DNA from: Mycobacterium dioxanotrophicus
GTDB taxonomy: Bacteria > Actinomycetota > Actinomycetes > Mycobacteriales > Mycobacteriaceae
Reading direction: 5' to 3'
Length of the DNA stretch: 64,000 bases
NCBI RefSeq assembly: GCF_002157835.1
Contig: NZ_CP020809.1
Coordinates: forward strand, 6,572,001 to 6,636,000
Part shown: piece by piece, positions 54,512 through 64,000 of the stretch
Layout of the letters: the number at the start of each line of letters is the position of its first letter
Position numbering within the stretch: the first letter of the stretch is position 1
The notes under the pieces: generated by a model
What the model was told of the DNA's origin: nothing
Database searches by the model: none
The model's input: the letters and a program-made list of their open reading frames with translations, nothing else
Translations under genes and position numbers: made by a program

Positions 54512-55150
54512 CTCTCCCGGCAGGTCGATCACGCCGGCCCGGATCAGCACCAGCACGCTGACCACCAGCACCCACGCCGGGAACGCCAACGTCAGCCACA
54601 TGGACACGTCGCCGGCCACCAGCAGCCCGACGGCCAGCACGTAGCTGGTGATCACCAGCCAGTGCGGCATGAGACCCGTCTTGAGCCAGATGGTGGCCAG
54701 CGAGATCATGAAGACCGCGGCCATCCGCAGCGCGTAGGTCTTCGAGATGGTGAGAAGGACGAACTGGCCGAAGGTCGCCACGCTCGGATCCATCGCCCCG
54801 CCACTGTGTTCCAGCCCGGCACCCACCCCGGCGGCCACGAAGAGCATGGCCAGGAACAGAATGCCGCTGCCGACGAAGACGGTCGAGAAGAACTTGTCCT
54901 CGTAGCGGCCCAGGCCGTCGCGCATCACGCCCATGAACCACAGGAAGCTGATGCCGGCGAACGGCATGATCGTCGCTGCCACTTGAAGATTGGTGCTGCC
55001 GGTCACCAGCCACTGTGATCCCGGCTCGGCACCTTCCGGCAGCGCCGTGCGGATCAGGACCAGCGCCGTCCCACACAGAAGGGCGAACAGGACGCCGGCG
55101 AGTGCCGCCGCGCGGGGCGTGGAGAGTCGACGCAGATGCTGTTGAGCCAC
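54494..55150 (-). CDS. polytopic membrane protein, unknown function
   Basis: A 218-residue protein with about five or six helices (AALAGVLFALLCGTALVLI, LQVAATIMPFAGISFLWFMGV, VGSGILFLAMLFVAAGVGAG, ALRMAAVFMISLATIW, MPHWLVITSYVLAVGLLVAG, FPAWVLVVSVLVLIRAGVI). Similar membrane proteins are annotated as hypothetical in actinobacteria. GTG 55150 is taken because conserved-looking sequence begins there. Its 3' end overlaps the convergent ferredoxin gene by 18 bp. Confidence 0.75.
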   Translation of the reverse strand: MAQQHLRRLSTPRAAALAGVLFALLCGTALVLIRTALPEGAEPGSQWLVTGSTNLQVAATIMPFAGISFLWFMGVMRDGLGRYEDKFFSTVFVGSGILFLAMLFVAAGVGAGLEHSGGAMDPSVATFGQFVLLTISKTYALRMAAVFMISLATIWLKTGLMPHWLVITSYVLAVGLLVAGDVSMWLTLAFPAWVLVVSVLVLIRAGVIDLPGESVHQT

Positions 55151-55169
55151 CGCGTCATGTTCGCACGGC

Positions 55170-57112
<1,943 letters not shown>

Positions 57113-57160
57113 CTATCTCCGCACCTTGAACTGGCGCAGCCGGTAGGTCACCTTATCCCA

Positions 57161-57178
57161 GCGCACGCGAGGAGCACA
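57161..57178 (+). repeat. dispersed repeat copy providing a ribosome binding site
   Basis: GCGCACGCGAGGAGCACA in the purA/57183 gap; GAGGAGC lies about 9 nt before the TTG start at 57183. Confidence 0.8.
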
Positions 57179-57182
57179 CATT

Positions 57183-57773
57183 TTGTCCAACCAGACGCCC
57201 GATGCGCCTGGTGTCGCGGTCTTCGGCAGCGCCGCACGGGGGCCGCTGCGCGGGCTGCCGACCGTCGAGCTCGACGGTGTCGCCGCCCAGCGCCGAGTCA
57301 TCGTCGCAGGTGGGGCGGATGAGCTGGCCGCTGTGCTGACCGCGTTGTTGCGGGCCGACCGGCTCGATGTCGAGGTTGCCCATGCCACCGGCTACCTCTC
57401 CGCACGTCGTGCCCTCGGCGCCGCGGCCCGCCGCGTTCCGCTGATCCGCGACGAGACCGGGGCGGTCATCGTGTCGGCGGCCCAGTGGCGCGGCGCCGAC
57501 GGCGGGCCACTGCACGGCGAAGCGGTGGTCGACGACCATCTGCTGTTCGACGGCGAGGTCCCGGGTGTTCGGGTGGAACCCACGCTCTCGATGCCGGGGC
57601 TGCGCGCGGCCGTGCTCACCGAACGCGGGCGGCCCCGCACCTGGGTGACCGGCCGGGCCGCCCAGCTGGGCACCACAGGCGCCCAGGTCACCCGTGACGG
57701 CGTGGCGGTACCGCGCAAGGTGCGCCGCTCGACGTTTTACCGGCACACCGAGGGCTGGCTGCGGGTCGGCTGA
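57183..57773 (+). CDS. conserved hypothetical protein (Rv0358-like)
   Basis: A 196-residue protein starting with TTG after the repeat-derived Shine-Dalgarno. The middle is alpha/beta with VELDGVAAQRRVIVAGGADELAAVLTALLRADRLDVEVAH, and HGEAVVDDHLLFDGEVPGVRVEPT near 110-135. This resembles the diacylglycerol kinase catalytic-like segments sometimes noted in this family, but catalytic glycines are not clear. Next to purA and the M50 gene in the same order as Rv0357c-Rv0359. Function unknown. Confidence 0.78.
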   Translation: MSNQTPDAPGVAVFGSAARGPLRGLPTVELDGVAAQRRVIVAGGADELAAVLTALLRADRLDVEVAHATGYLSARRALGAAARRVPLIRDETGAVIVSAAQWRGADGGPLHGEAVVDDHLLFDGEVPGVRVEPTLSMPGLRAAVLTERGRPRTWVTGRAAQLGTTGAQVTRDGVAVPRKVRRSTFYRHTEGWLRVG

Positions 57774-57789
57774 GCAGCACAGCAACCGG

Positions 57790-57795
57790 TAGCGT
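57790..57795 (+). promoter_or_regulatory. -10 box of the M50 protease gene, leaderless
   Basis: TAGCGT lies 6 nt before GTG 57802 with no Shine-Dalgarno. Confidence 0.5.
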
Positions 57796-57801
57796 CGAAT
57801 C

Positions 57802-58581
57802 GTGAACATCCGCCCGCTGCATCAATCGGTGCGCCCGAGCCCGGTTTTCCTGGCCGTCGTCGCCATCACCGCCGCGGGCGGCGTGGCCGCGTGGCTGGCC
57901 GGCGACACTGTGCGGCCGCTGTCTTACGCGGGCGTGTTCGTGCTGGTGGTGGCGGGCTGGCTGGTGTCGCTGTGCCTGCACGAATTCGGGCACGCCTTCA
58001 CGGCGTGGCGGTTCGGCGACCACGACGTCGCGGTGCGGGGCTACCTGACCCTCAACCCGCTCAAGTACTCGCACCCCATGCTGTCGCTGGGGTTGCCGGT
58101 GCTGTTCATCGCGCTCGGCGGCATCGGGTTCCCCGGCGGGGCGGTGTACGTACGGACGTCCTGGATGACGGCCCGCCAGCGAACGATCGTGAGCCTGGCC
58201 GGTCCGGCAGCCAACCTGGTACTGGCGATCCTGCTGCTCGCTGCCACCCGGTTGTTCTACGACCCGGCGCACGGCGTGTTCTGGTCCGGGCTGGCATTCC
58301 TGGGTTTTCTGCAGGTCACTGCGCTGGTGCTGAACCTGCTGCCCATTCCGGGACTGGACGGCTACAACGCACTCGAACCCCACCTGAGCCCCGAGACGCA
58401 GCGCGCGCTGGAGCCGGCCAAGCAGTGGAGTTTTTTCATCCTGCTGATCCTGCTCATCACGCCGGCCCTCAACCGGTGGTTCTTCGGCCTGGTCTACTGG
58501 GCCTGCGAACTGTCCGGCGTGCCGAGATTCCTGATGCAGATCGGCGGGCAGCTGACGCGGTTCTGGTCGGCCTGGATGTAA
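57802..58581 (+). CDS. site-2-protease-like M50 membrane metalloprotease
   Basis: A 259-residue intramembrane protease with about six helices. Zinc motif HEFGH in SLCLHEFGHAFTAWR (about residue 58), NxxPxxxLDG-type motif NLLPIPGLDGYNAL (about 180) giving the third ligand. No PDZ domain, so it is the small type rather than Rip1. Likely cleaves membrane-embedded regulators; target unknown. Matches Rv0359 by position and family. Confidence 0.88.
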   Translation: MNIRPLHQSVRPSPVFLAVVAITAAGGVAAWLAGDTVRPLSYAGVFVLVVAGWLVSLCLHEFGHAFTAWRFGDHDVAVRGYLTLNPLKYSHPMLSLGLPVLFIALGGIGFPGGAVYVRTSWMTARQRTIVSLAGPAANLVLAILLLAATRLFYDPAHGVFWSGLAFLGFLQVTALVLNLLPIPGLDGYNALEPHLSPETQRALEPAKQWSFFILLILLITPALNRWFFGLVYWACELSGVPRFLMQIGGQLTRFWSAWM

Positions 58582-58586
58582 CCGGC

Positions 58587-59030
58587 CTAGAGGTCGGCGA
58601 GCACGGCCCGCAGCGCGTCGGCGAGGCCGCGGCGGCCCGGTACGTAGAACGGACCCACACCGTCGGCCAACAGCATCCGCAGCCGGGCGACACCGTGCGC
58701 CCGCACGGGCCGGGGGCCTTTCAACCGCAGCCGGATCTCCTCGATCTGATCGACGGCCGACATCACCGCGCCCAGATGGGTCGGGATCCGCGACGCGTAG
58801 AACATCGGGTCGGCTTCTGCGCGCTGCACCGCCAGGTCCAGCGTCTCAGCCAGCTCGTGGCGATGGCGGTCGGAGGTCAGCCGCGCGACGTGCATGGCCA
58901 GCGCACTGCCCGGCTCGATGGTCACGCCGTCGAGCAGCTGCTGGTCGTAGTGCCACGCAAACACCCGCGCGGCGAATCGGACCAGCGCGGACCCATCGAA
59001 GGCGTTGTCATAGCTCATTTCGAACGGCAT
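58587..59030 (-). CDS. conserved hypothetical protein
   Basis: A 147-residue, probably helical, soluble protein (YDNAFDGSALVRFAARVFAWHYDQQLLDGV...RHRHELAETLDLAVQRAEADPMFY...SAVDQIEEIRLRLKG). No domain recognised. ATG 59030 or 59018 are both possible. Its stop is 5 bp from the convergent M50 stop. It is divergent from the CDF exporter and shares that control region. I do not recall it in the matching M. tuberculosis block. Confidence 0.6.
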   Translation of the reverse strand: MPFEMSYDNAFDGSALVRFAARVFAWHYDQQLLDGVTIEPGSALAMHVARLTSDRHRHELAETLDLAVQRAEADPMFYASRIPTHLGAVMSAVDQIEEIRLRLKGPRPVRAHGVARLRMLLADGVGPFYVPGRRGLADALRAVLADL

Positions 59031-59064
59031 AACGAGCCTCGTCACTGCGCAATTCCGAAAATGC

Positions 59065-59106
59065 GGCGAAGGTGACACGCTCGCCGAACCGTGGCGAACG
59101 TGACAC
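59065..59106. repeat. two direct repeats GGCGAASGTGACAC upstream of the CDF gene
   Basis: GGCGAAGGTGACAC (59065-59078) and GGCGAACGTGACAC (59093-59106), period 28 bp, just upstream of the CDF promoter. They could be sites of a second regulator. Confidence 0.6.
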
Positions 59107-59136
59107 TTGCGACATATGCGATTATGCGCATATATT
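59107..59136 (+). promoter_or_regulatory. CDF promoter with ArsR/SmtB-like operator
   Basis: Arms ATATGCG (59114-59120) and CGCATAT (59127-59133) form an inverted repeat with 6-bp centre. They lie between TTGCGA (59107-59112, -35) and TATATT (59131-59136, -10), the latter 6 nt before ATG 59143, so the mRNA is probably leaderless. AT-rich 6-7-bp arms of this type are the known binding sites of SmtB/NmtR-class metal sensors. Confidence 0.65.
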
Positions 59137-59142
59137 GCGTCT

Positions 59143-60039
59143 ATGGGTGCCGGCCACGATCACAGCCATTCGATGGACACGCGCGTCAGCCGGATGGTCA
59201 TGGCTGCCGCCATCCTCTCGATCTTCTTCGTCGTCGAGCTGGTCACGGCGCTGACCATCAACTCCATCGCGCTGCTCGCGGACGCCGGCCACATGCTGAC
59301 CGACCTGGTTGCGATGTTCATGGGCTTGACCGCGGTGCTGCTGGCCCGCAAGGGCAGCTCATCGCCGGCCCGCACCTACGGCTGGCACCGCGCCGAGGTG
59401 TTCACCGCCGTCGCCAACGCCGTCCTGCTGCTCGGCGTCGCGGGCTTCATCCTGTATGAGGCGTTCGAACGGCTCGGCGACGCACCTCAGATTCCCGGTG
59501 TGCCGATGATCGTCGTCGCGCTCGTCGGACTGCTGGCCAACGCCGTCGTGGTGTTGATGCTGCGCTCGCACTCCGAAAGCAGCCTCGCGGTCAAGGGCGC
59601 CTACATGGAGGTGGTGGCCGACACCGTCGGCAGCATCGGAGTGCTGATCGCCGGCATCGTCACGGTCACCACCGGATGGCCCTACGCCGACGTGGTCGTC
59701 GCGGTACTGGTGGCGCTGTGGGTGCTGCCCCGCGCCATCTCCCTGGCCCGTGCCGCCCTGCGCATCCTGAGCGAGTCCTCGCCCCGCCACATCGACGTCG
59801 AGGAGCTGCGCACTGCGCTCGGTCGGGTCACCGGCGTCACCGGCGTGCACGACCTGCACGTGTGGACGCTCGTACCCGGCAAAGACATGGTCACCGCTCA
59901 CCTGACCAGCACCGCCGACGCGGCAACCGTGCTCGACGGCGCCCGCGCGGTCCTCACCGCACGCGGCCTGGAACACGCCACGGTGCAGGTCGAGGCACCT
60001 GGCGCCAGCGGGGACTGCCCCTGCGAGTCGACATGGTGA
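59143..60039 (+). CDS. cation diffusion facilitator (CDF) metal efflux transporter
   Basis: A 298-residue six-helix transporter. N-terminal HDHSHS metal-rich segment, helix 2 ALLADAGHMLTDLVAMFMGL (HxxxD site), helix 5 GAYMEVVADTVGSIGVLIAG (E/HxxxD-type, here VVADT), and a cytoplasmic ferredoxin-like domain with VHDLHVWTLVPGKDMVTAHL. Similar to ZitB/CzcD; Zn2+ is the likeliest cargo, Cd2+ or Co2+ possible. An ArsR/SmtB-like operator overlaps its promoter, but no ArsR gene is in the window. Confidence 0.9.
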   Translation: MGAGHDHSHSMDTRVSRMVMAAAILSIFFVVELVTALTINSIALLADAGHMLTDLVAMFMGLTAVLLARKGSSSPARTYGWHRAEVFTAVANAVLLLGVAGFILYEAFERLGDAPQIPGVPMIVVALVGLLANAVVVLMLRSHSESSLAVKGAYMEVVADTVGSIGVLIAGIVTVTTGWPYADVVVAVLVALWVLPRAISLARAALRILSESSPRHIDVEELRTALGRVTGVTGVHDLHVWTLVPGKDMVTAHLTSTADAATVLDGARAVLTARGLEHATVQVEAPGASGDCPCESTW

Positions 60040-60090
60040 CGATGCCCGAAACCACGCCGCACCGACGCCGACTGAGGCACAGTTGCCCCC

Positions 60091-61512
60091 GTGCGTGAAT
60101 ACCAGCAGTTCTATATCGACGGCCAGTGGGTCGATCCGCTAAACCCCGCCGCCCTCGACGTCGAAGACCCGCGGACCGAGCGGGTGTCGGGCCACATCGC
60201 CAACGGTTCGGCGGCGGACGTCGACCGTGCGGTGGCGGCCGCCCGCCGGGCATTCCCGTCCTGGTCACGAAGCACCAAGGAGGATCGCCTCGCCCTACTG
60301 CAGGCGATCCAGGCCGAATACCAAACGCGCGCAGGCGATCTCGCCGCCGCCGTCAGCGAAGAAATGGGCGCCCCGCCACGGCTGGCGGCGGGCCCGCAGG
60401 TCAATCTCGGCCTGGCCCATCTCGCCACCGCCATCGACGTGCTCACGAAATTCGAGTTCGACGAGCAACGCGGCTCCACCATGCTGATCAAGGAACCCAT
60501 CGGCGTCTGCGGACTGATCACGCCATGGAACTGGCCACTGAACCAGATCGCGGTCAAGGTGTACCCGGCGCTGGCCACCGGCTGCACCATGGTGCTCAAA
60601 CCCTCCGAGGTCGCGCCCTACTCCGCGCAGATCTTCACTGAGATCCTCGCTGCCGCAGGCGTTCCGGCCGGGGTGTTCAACATGGTGTTCGGCGACGGCC
60701 AGGGTGTCGGCGCCGCCATCTCGGCTCACCCCGACATCGACATGGTGTCCTTCACCGGATCGACCCGCGCAGGCGTCGAGATCGCCCGCGCCGCCGCCCC
60801 CACCGTGAAGCGGGTCAGCCAGGAGCTCGGCGGCAAGAGCCCCAACATCGTGCTGGACGACGAGGCTTTCGCCAAGAGTGTCACCGCGGGCGTCACGACG
60901 ATGATGCTCAACAGCGGGCAGAGCTGTAACGCTCCTTCGCGCATGCTGGTTCCGCATTCGCGCATGGACGAGGCCATCGAGATCGCCCGGCGGGTCGGCT
61001 CGGGCGTCGCCGTCGGCGATCCAGAGGTCAAGACGGCCATCGGGCCCGTCGCATCGCGCGCGCAGTTCGACAAGATCCAGAGGTTGATCGGCGCGGGGCT
61101 CGCGGAAGGCGCCACGCTCGTCGTCGGAGGTGTCGGCCGCCCCGACGGGATGGACACGGGGTACTTCGTCAAACCCACCGTCTTCGCGAACGTCACCAAC
61201 GACATGGCAATCGCGCGCGAGGAGATCTTCGGGCCGGTGCTGTGCATCCTCGGCTACGACGACGTCGACCACGCCGTCGAGATCGCCAACGACACGGATT
61301 ACGGCTTGGCCGGCTACGTTTCGGCCGCAGACCTCGACCAGGCGCGGGCGGTCGCCCGCAGAATCCGGGCGGGCTCGGTCGCCATCAACCACGCCTTCGA
61401 CATCGCGGCTCCGTTCGGCGGCTACAAGCGCAGCGGCAACGGACGCGAGTGGGGCAATTTCGGCTTCGACGAATACCTGGAGGTCAAGGCCGCCCTCGGG
61501 TACGCGCCCTAA
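60091..61512 (+). CDS. NAD(P)+-dependent aldehyde dehydrogenase
   Basis: A 473-residue ALDH. PWNWPLNQIAVKVYPALATG, SFTGSTRAGVEIARAAAPTVKRVSQELGGKSPNIV with the general-base Glu, NSGQSCNAPSRMLVP with the nucleophilic Cys, and EEIFGPVLCILGYDDVDHAVEIANDTDYGLAGYV are intact. The NSGQSCNA form is common in the mycobacterial lipid/aromatic aldehyde group. GTG 60091. It lies 51 bp after the CDF gene. Substrate unknown. Confidence 0.92.
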   Translation: MREYQQFYIDGQWVDPLNPAALDVEDPRTERVSGHIANGSAADVDRAVAAARRAFPSWSRSTKEDRLALLQAIQAEYQTRAGDLAAAVSEEMGAPPRLAAGPQVNLGLAHLATAIDVLTKFEFDEQRGSTMLIKEPIGVCGLITPWNWPLNQIAVKVYPALATGCTMVLKPSEVAPYSAQIFTEILAAAGVPAGVFNMVFGDGQGVGAAISAHPDIDMVSFTGSTRAGVEIARAAAPTVKRVSQELGGKSPNIVLDDEAFAKSVTAGVTTMMLNSGQSCNAPSRMLVPHSRMDEAIEIARRVGSGVAVGDPEVKTAIGPVASRAQFDKIQRLIGAGLAEGATLVVGGVGRPDGMDTGYFVKPTVFANVTNDMAIAREEIFGPVLCILGYDDVDHAVEIANDTDYGLAGYVSAADLDQARAVARRIRAGSVAINHAFDIAAPFGGYKRSGNGREWGNFGFDEYLEVKAALGYAP

Positions 61513-61518
61513 GGCCGG

Positions 61519-61935
61519 TCAGCCCAGCCCGAGCTCGGCGCGGGCCGACGGATCGCAGTCGTCGAGCAGGTCCAGGCAGCGCTGGAACTCGTCGGTCTCG
61601 CCGATGTCGTCGGCGGCGCGGGCCAACGCCGCGACACACCGCAGGAACCCCTGGTTGGGCTCATGGCCGAACGGCACCGGGCCGAAGCCCTTCCACCCGT
61701 TGCGGCGCAGCTGGTCCAACCCGCGGTGGTAGCCCGTGCGGGCATACGCGTAAGCGGTCACCGCCTTGTCGTCGTCGAGCGCGGCCTCGGCCAGCACGGC
61801 CCACGCGATCGACGCCGACGGATGCGCCGCAGCCACCACGGCGGGCTTCTCCCCCGCAGCGAGTTCGTCCTCGGCCTCGGGGTCGCCCGGGAGCAACACT
61901 GGATCCGGTCCTAGCAGATCACCCATCCGCGTCAT
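61519..61935 (-). CDS. DUF3151 family protein
   Basis: A 138-residue soluble protein of DUF3151 (Rv0360c-like). MGDLLGPDPVLLPGDPEAEDEL, AAHPSASIAWAVLAEAALDD, TAYAYARTGYHRGLDQLRRNGWKGFGPVPFGHEPNQGFLRCVAALARAA are typical. Helical, TPR-like in appearance. Convergent with the ALDH, 6 bp apart. Function unknown. Confidence 0.87.
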   Translation of the reverse strand: MTRMGDLLGPDPVLLPGDPEAEDELAAGEKPAVVAAAHPSASIAWAVLAEAALDDDKAVTAYAYARTGYHRGLDQLRRNGWKGFGPVPFGHEPNQGFLRCVAALARAADDIGETDEFQRCLDLLDDCDPSARAELGLG

Positions 61936-61999
61936 GGGCCTATTGTGCACCGGCCTATAAGCTCCACCGGTAGCGACGTACGGGAGGACCGCAACAGGG

Positions 62000-62761
62000 A
62001 TGTCGAATCCATCGGAGCCGGACGACGCCGGTAGGCCGGGGCGAGCAGACGACCAGACCGAGCAGATGAGGGTGGACGCCGAGTCCGAGGCCACCACCGA
62101 GATCATCGGATCCGCGACCGCCATGACAGAAGCGGCGCAGCAGCACGACGAGCGACGGTTCACCGCGCCGTCGGGCTTTGACGGTTCGACACAGAAGATC
62201 GACACCCCGCCGGACCCCGAAACCGAGGTGTTCGCCCCACCGACGGCAAAAGCCGCGGCGCCCCAGATGATTCCGCCGCGGGACGGGGCGCCGGTGCCAC
62301 CCGCCCCCGAGACGCCGTCGCGGCGCAGCTGGGGTTGGGTGATCGCGGTCCTGCTGGTGATCGCAGCACTGGTGGCCATCGCGATCCTGGGCACCGTGCT
62401 GCTCACCCGCAACTCCACGGCGTCGTCGCAGGAAGACAAGGTGCGCGCCACCATCGAGAACTTCGACGCCGCGGTCCAGAGCGGTGATCTGGCCACGCTG
62501 CGCTCCATCACCTGCGGCAGCACGCGCGACAACTACGTCAACTACGACCAGCGGGCCTGGGACGAAACCCATGCCCGCGTGGCCGCAGCCAAGCAGTACC
62601 CCGTGGTGTCCAGCATCGACCAGGTGATGGTCAACGACGACCATGCCGAGGCCAACGTCACCACCTTCATGGCGTTCGCGCCCCAGACGCGGTCGACCCG
62701 CAGCTTCGATCTGCAGTTCCGCGACGATCAGTGGAAGATCTGCCAGGCCCCCACGGGCTAG
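62000..62761 (+). CDS. single-pass membrane protein with outer NTF2-like domain (Rv0361-like)
   Basis: A 253-residue protein. A long acidic cytoplasmic tail (1-110) contains Thr motifs in acidic context (EATTEIIGS, DPETEVFAP), which are similar to sites that mycobacterial Ser/Thr kinases phosphorylate and FHA domains bind (inference). One helix spans about 112-135 (WGWVIAVLLVIAALVAIAIL), then a DUF4878/NTF2-like outer domain with two cysteines (SITCGST, KICQAP). GGGAGG lies upstream of ATG 62000. Convergent with fba. Confidence 0.82.
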   Translation: MSNPSEPDDAGRPGRADDQTEQMRVDAESEATTEIIGSATAMTEAAQQHDERRFTAPSGFDGSTQKIDTPPDPETEVFAPPTAKAAAPQMIPPRDGAPVPPAPETPSRRSWGWVIAVLLVIAALVAIAILGTVLLTRNSTASSQEDKVRATIENFDAAVQSGDLATLRSITCGSTRDNYVNYDQRAWDETHARVAAAKQYPVVSSIDQVMVNDDHAEANVTTFMAFAPQTRSTRSFDLQFRDDQWKICQAPTG

Positions 62762-62763
62762 CA

Positions 62764-62832
62764 GGCTCAGCCGGCGGTGCCCAATTTGCCGGCTCAGCCG
62801 GCGGTGCCCAATTTGCCGGCTCAGCCGGCGGT
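62764..62832. repeat. 27-bp tandem repeat (2.6 copies) spanning the fba stop codon
   Basis: Units at 62764-62790, 62791-62817 and a partial at 62818-62832, all starting GGCTCAGCCGGCGGT. The partial copy holds the last codons and TGA of fba. As 27 is a multiple of three, each unit carries TGA in the fba frame. Confidence 0.88.
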
Positions 62833-63858
62833 CACACTGCGGCCCGCGCTGTGCAGGTCGTTGCACGCCTCGGTCACGCGCTCGGTCATGGAGGCCTCGG
62901 CCTTCTTGAGGTAGGTGCGCGGATCGTAGGTCTTCTTGTTGCCGACCTCGCCGTCGACCTTGAGCACGCCGTCGTAATTGCTGAACATGTGCCCGGCGAT
63001 CGGACGAGTGAACGCGTACTGCGTGTCGGTGTCGACATTCATCTTGACCACGCCGTACTTCAGCGAATCCTCGATCTCGGACTTCAGCGAACCCGAGCCG
63101 CCGTGGAAGACGAAGTCGAAAGGCTTTGCGTCGCCGGACAATCCGAGCTTCTGCGCGGCCACGCGCTGCCCCTCGGCCAGCACCTCGGGCTTGAGCACGA
63201 CGTTGCCGGGCTTGTACACGCCGTGCACGTTGCCGAACGTCGCCGCCAGCAGGTACCGGCCCTTCTCGCCGGCGCCCAGCGCGTCGATGGTCTTCTCGAA
63301 GTCCTCCGGGCTGGTGTAGAGCTTCTCGTTGATCTCGGCTTCGACGCCGTCTTCCTCGCCGCCGACCACGCCGATTTCCACCTCGAGGATGATCTTGGCG
63401 GCCGCCGCGAGCTTGAGCAGGTCTTGGGCGATGGCCAGGTTCTCGTCGATCGGTATCGCCGAGCCGTCCCACATGTGCGACTGGAACAGCGGATTGCGCC
63501 CGGCGGCCACCCGCTCGGCGGAAATGGCCAGCAGCGGCCGGACATAGGTGTCCAGCTTGTCCTTCGGACAATGGTCGGTGTGCAGCGCGACGGTGATCGG
63601 ATACCTGTCGGCGATCACATGGGCGAATTCGGCCAGCGCGACGGCGCCGGTGACCATGTCCTTGACCCCGAGGCCGGAGCCGAACTCCGCGCCGCCGGTG
63701 GAGAACTGGATGATGCCGTCACTGCCCGCGTCGGCGAAGCCCTTGATCGCCGCATTGATGCTCTCCGACCCGACGCAGTTGATCGCCGGGAACGCGAACG
63801 AATGCTCCTTGGCCCGGCCCAGCATCTCGGCGTAAACCTCGGGAGTGGCGATGGGCAT
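62821..63858 (-). CDS. fba: class II fructose-bisphosphate aldolase
   Basis: A 345-residue zinc aldolase of glycolysis and gluconeogenesis. ALHTDHCPKD (catalytic Asp and zinc His), EVEIGVVGGEEDGVE, NVHGVYKPGNVVLKP, FVFHGGSGS and MNVDTDTQYAFTRPI are present. ATG 63858 has GGAAAGGA upstream. The stop lies in a 27-bp tandem array, so tail length could vary by readthrough or strain. Order with Rv0361-like and DedA-like genes matches Rv0361-Rv0364. Confidence 0.96.
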   Translation of the reverse strand: MPIATPEVYAEMLGRAKEHSFAFPAINCVGSESINAAIKGFADAGSDGIIQFSTGGAEFGSGLGVKDMVTGAVALAEFAHVIADRYPITVALHTDHCPKDKLDTYVRPLLAISAERVAAGRNPLFQSHMWDGSAIPIDENLAIAQDLLKLAAAAKIILEVEIGVVGGEEDGVEAEINEKLYTSPEDFEKTIDALGAGEKGRYLLAATFGNVHGVYKPGNVVLKPEVLAEGQRVAAQKLGLSGDAKPFDFVFHGGSGSLKSEIEDSLKYGVVKMNVDTDTQYAFTRPIAGHMFSNYDGVLKVDGEVGNKKTYDPRTYLKKAEASMTERVTEACNDLHSAGRSVTAG

Positions 63859-63935
63859 GACGGTGTCCTTTCCTGTCCCATGCTGATTGTTGCGGCGCAG
63901 GTTCTCGCAGGTGCGGGACGGTGACAGGGCGCAGG

Positions 63936-63941
63936 TACCCT
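63936..63941 (+). promoter_or_regulatory. -10 box of the last gene, leaderless
   Basis: TACCCT lies 8 nt before GTG 63950 with no Shine-Dalgarno. Confidence 0.4.
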
Positions 63942-63949
63942 TGGGACTC

Positions 63950-64000
63950 GTGATCGCCACCGCCATCCCAGAGGTTACGACCAATCTGGCGCTGATGCCG
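63950..64000 (+). CDS. start of a DedA-like membrane protein (partial)
   Basis: Seventeen residues (MIATAIPEVTTNLALMP) are visible before the window ends. A gene divergent from fba with such an N-terminus fits the DedA-family protein Rv0364 of M. tuberculosis. The call rests on position more than sequence. Confidence 0.5.
   Translation, partial: MIATAIPEVTTNLALMP

Noticed and set aside
62764..62832. CRISPR-like repeat near fba
   Set aside because: Units are directly adjacent without spacers, so it is a tandem repeat.

Overview
The window is about 67% GC. Its gene content matches a fast-growing mycobacterium (Mycolicibacterium-like): pknG with glnX and glnH, F420-dependent glucose-6-phosphate dehydrogenase, an MmpL/RND transporter, double-TetR regulators, dense overlapping operons and many leaderless promoters. 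Much of the core gene order recalls M. tuberculosis Rv0406c-Rv0419, Rv0389-Rv0391 and Rv0357c-Rv0364. This comparison is from memory; no search was run. Accessory catabolic cassettes sit between the core blocks.

Region by region. 1-2 kb: a double-TetR regulator diverging from two small membrane proteins. 2.0-7.8 kb: a self-contained regulon (FCD-type GntR repressor, split transketolase, MHS-family transporter, TIM-barrel isomerase, SDR). It has several GTTGAC/GTCAAC palindromes in its control regions and is bracketed by two copies of a ~70-bp palindromic repeat in inverted orientation. 7.8-9.1 kb: uracil/xanthine permease. 9.1-11.7 kb: type III PKS, ICMT-like methyltransferase and FAD hydroxylase, the srsABC-type phenolic lipid set. 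11.8-14.7 kb: tandem LpqL-like lipoprotein peptidases, one lacking its catalytic Glu. 14.8-17 kb: a DUF1990 protein and an ABC exporter. 17-20.4 kb: thiOSG behind a TPP riboswitch, divergent from thiE, then a Nudix hydrolase. 20.5-25 kb: glnX-glnH-pknG. 25.5-31.7 kb: ackA and pta joined to an ethanolamine-phosphate-lyase-like aminotransferase and an APC permease, controlled by a divergent GntR/UTRA gene. 32.8-36.5 kb: fgd1, MBL hydrolase, a flavin oxidoreductase and GNAT. 36.7-39.2 kb: DUF445 and a DUF4393/Abi-alpha-like protein, convergent. 39.3-45.2 kb: PucR regulator/SDR pair, then an (R)-amine transaminase, APC permease and LysR cassette. 45.2-49.4 kb: metZ, rhodanese, membrane NTF2-like protein, purT and a UBP zinc finger. 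49.5-54.5 kb: CPA1 antiporter, MMPL transporter, P450 and 3Fe-4S ferredoxin. 54.5-64 kb: membrane protein, thioesterase, purA, S2P-type M50 protease, a CDF metal exporter with an ArsR/SmtB-like operator, ALDH, DUF3151, Rv0361-like protein, fba and the start of a DedA-like gene.

Three features stand out. First, an 18-bp motif (GCGCACGCGAGGAGCAAT) occurs seven times; it supplies Shine-Dalgarno sequence in some places and in-frame RTRGA peptide in others. Second, the transketolase regulon has unknown substrate but very clear operators. Third, gene 3' ends carry tandem duplications that include the stop codon (the fba and transaminase genes). No tRNA, rRNA, insertion sequence, prophage or CRISPR array was recognised.
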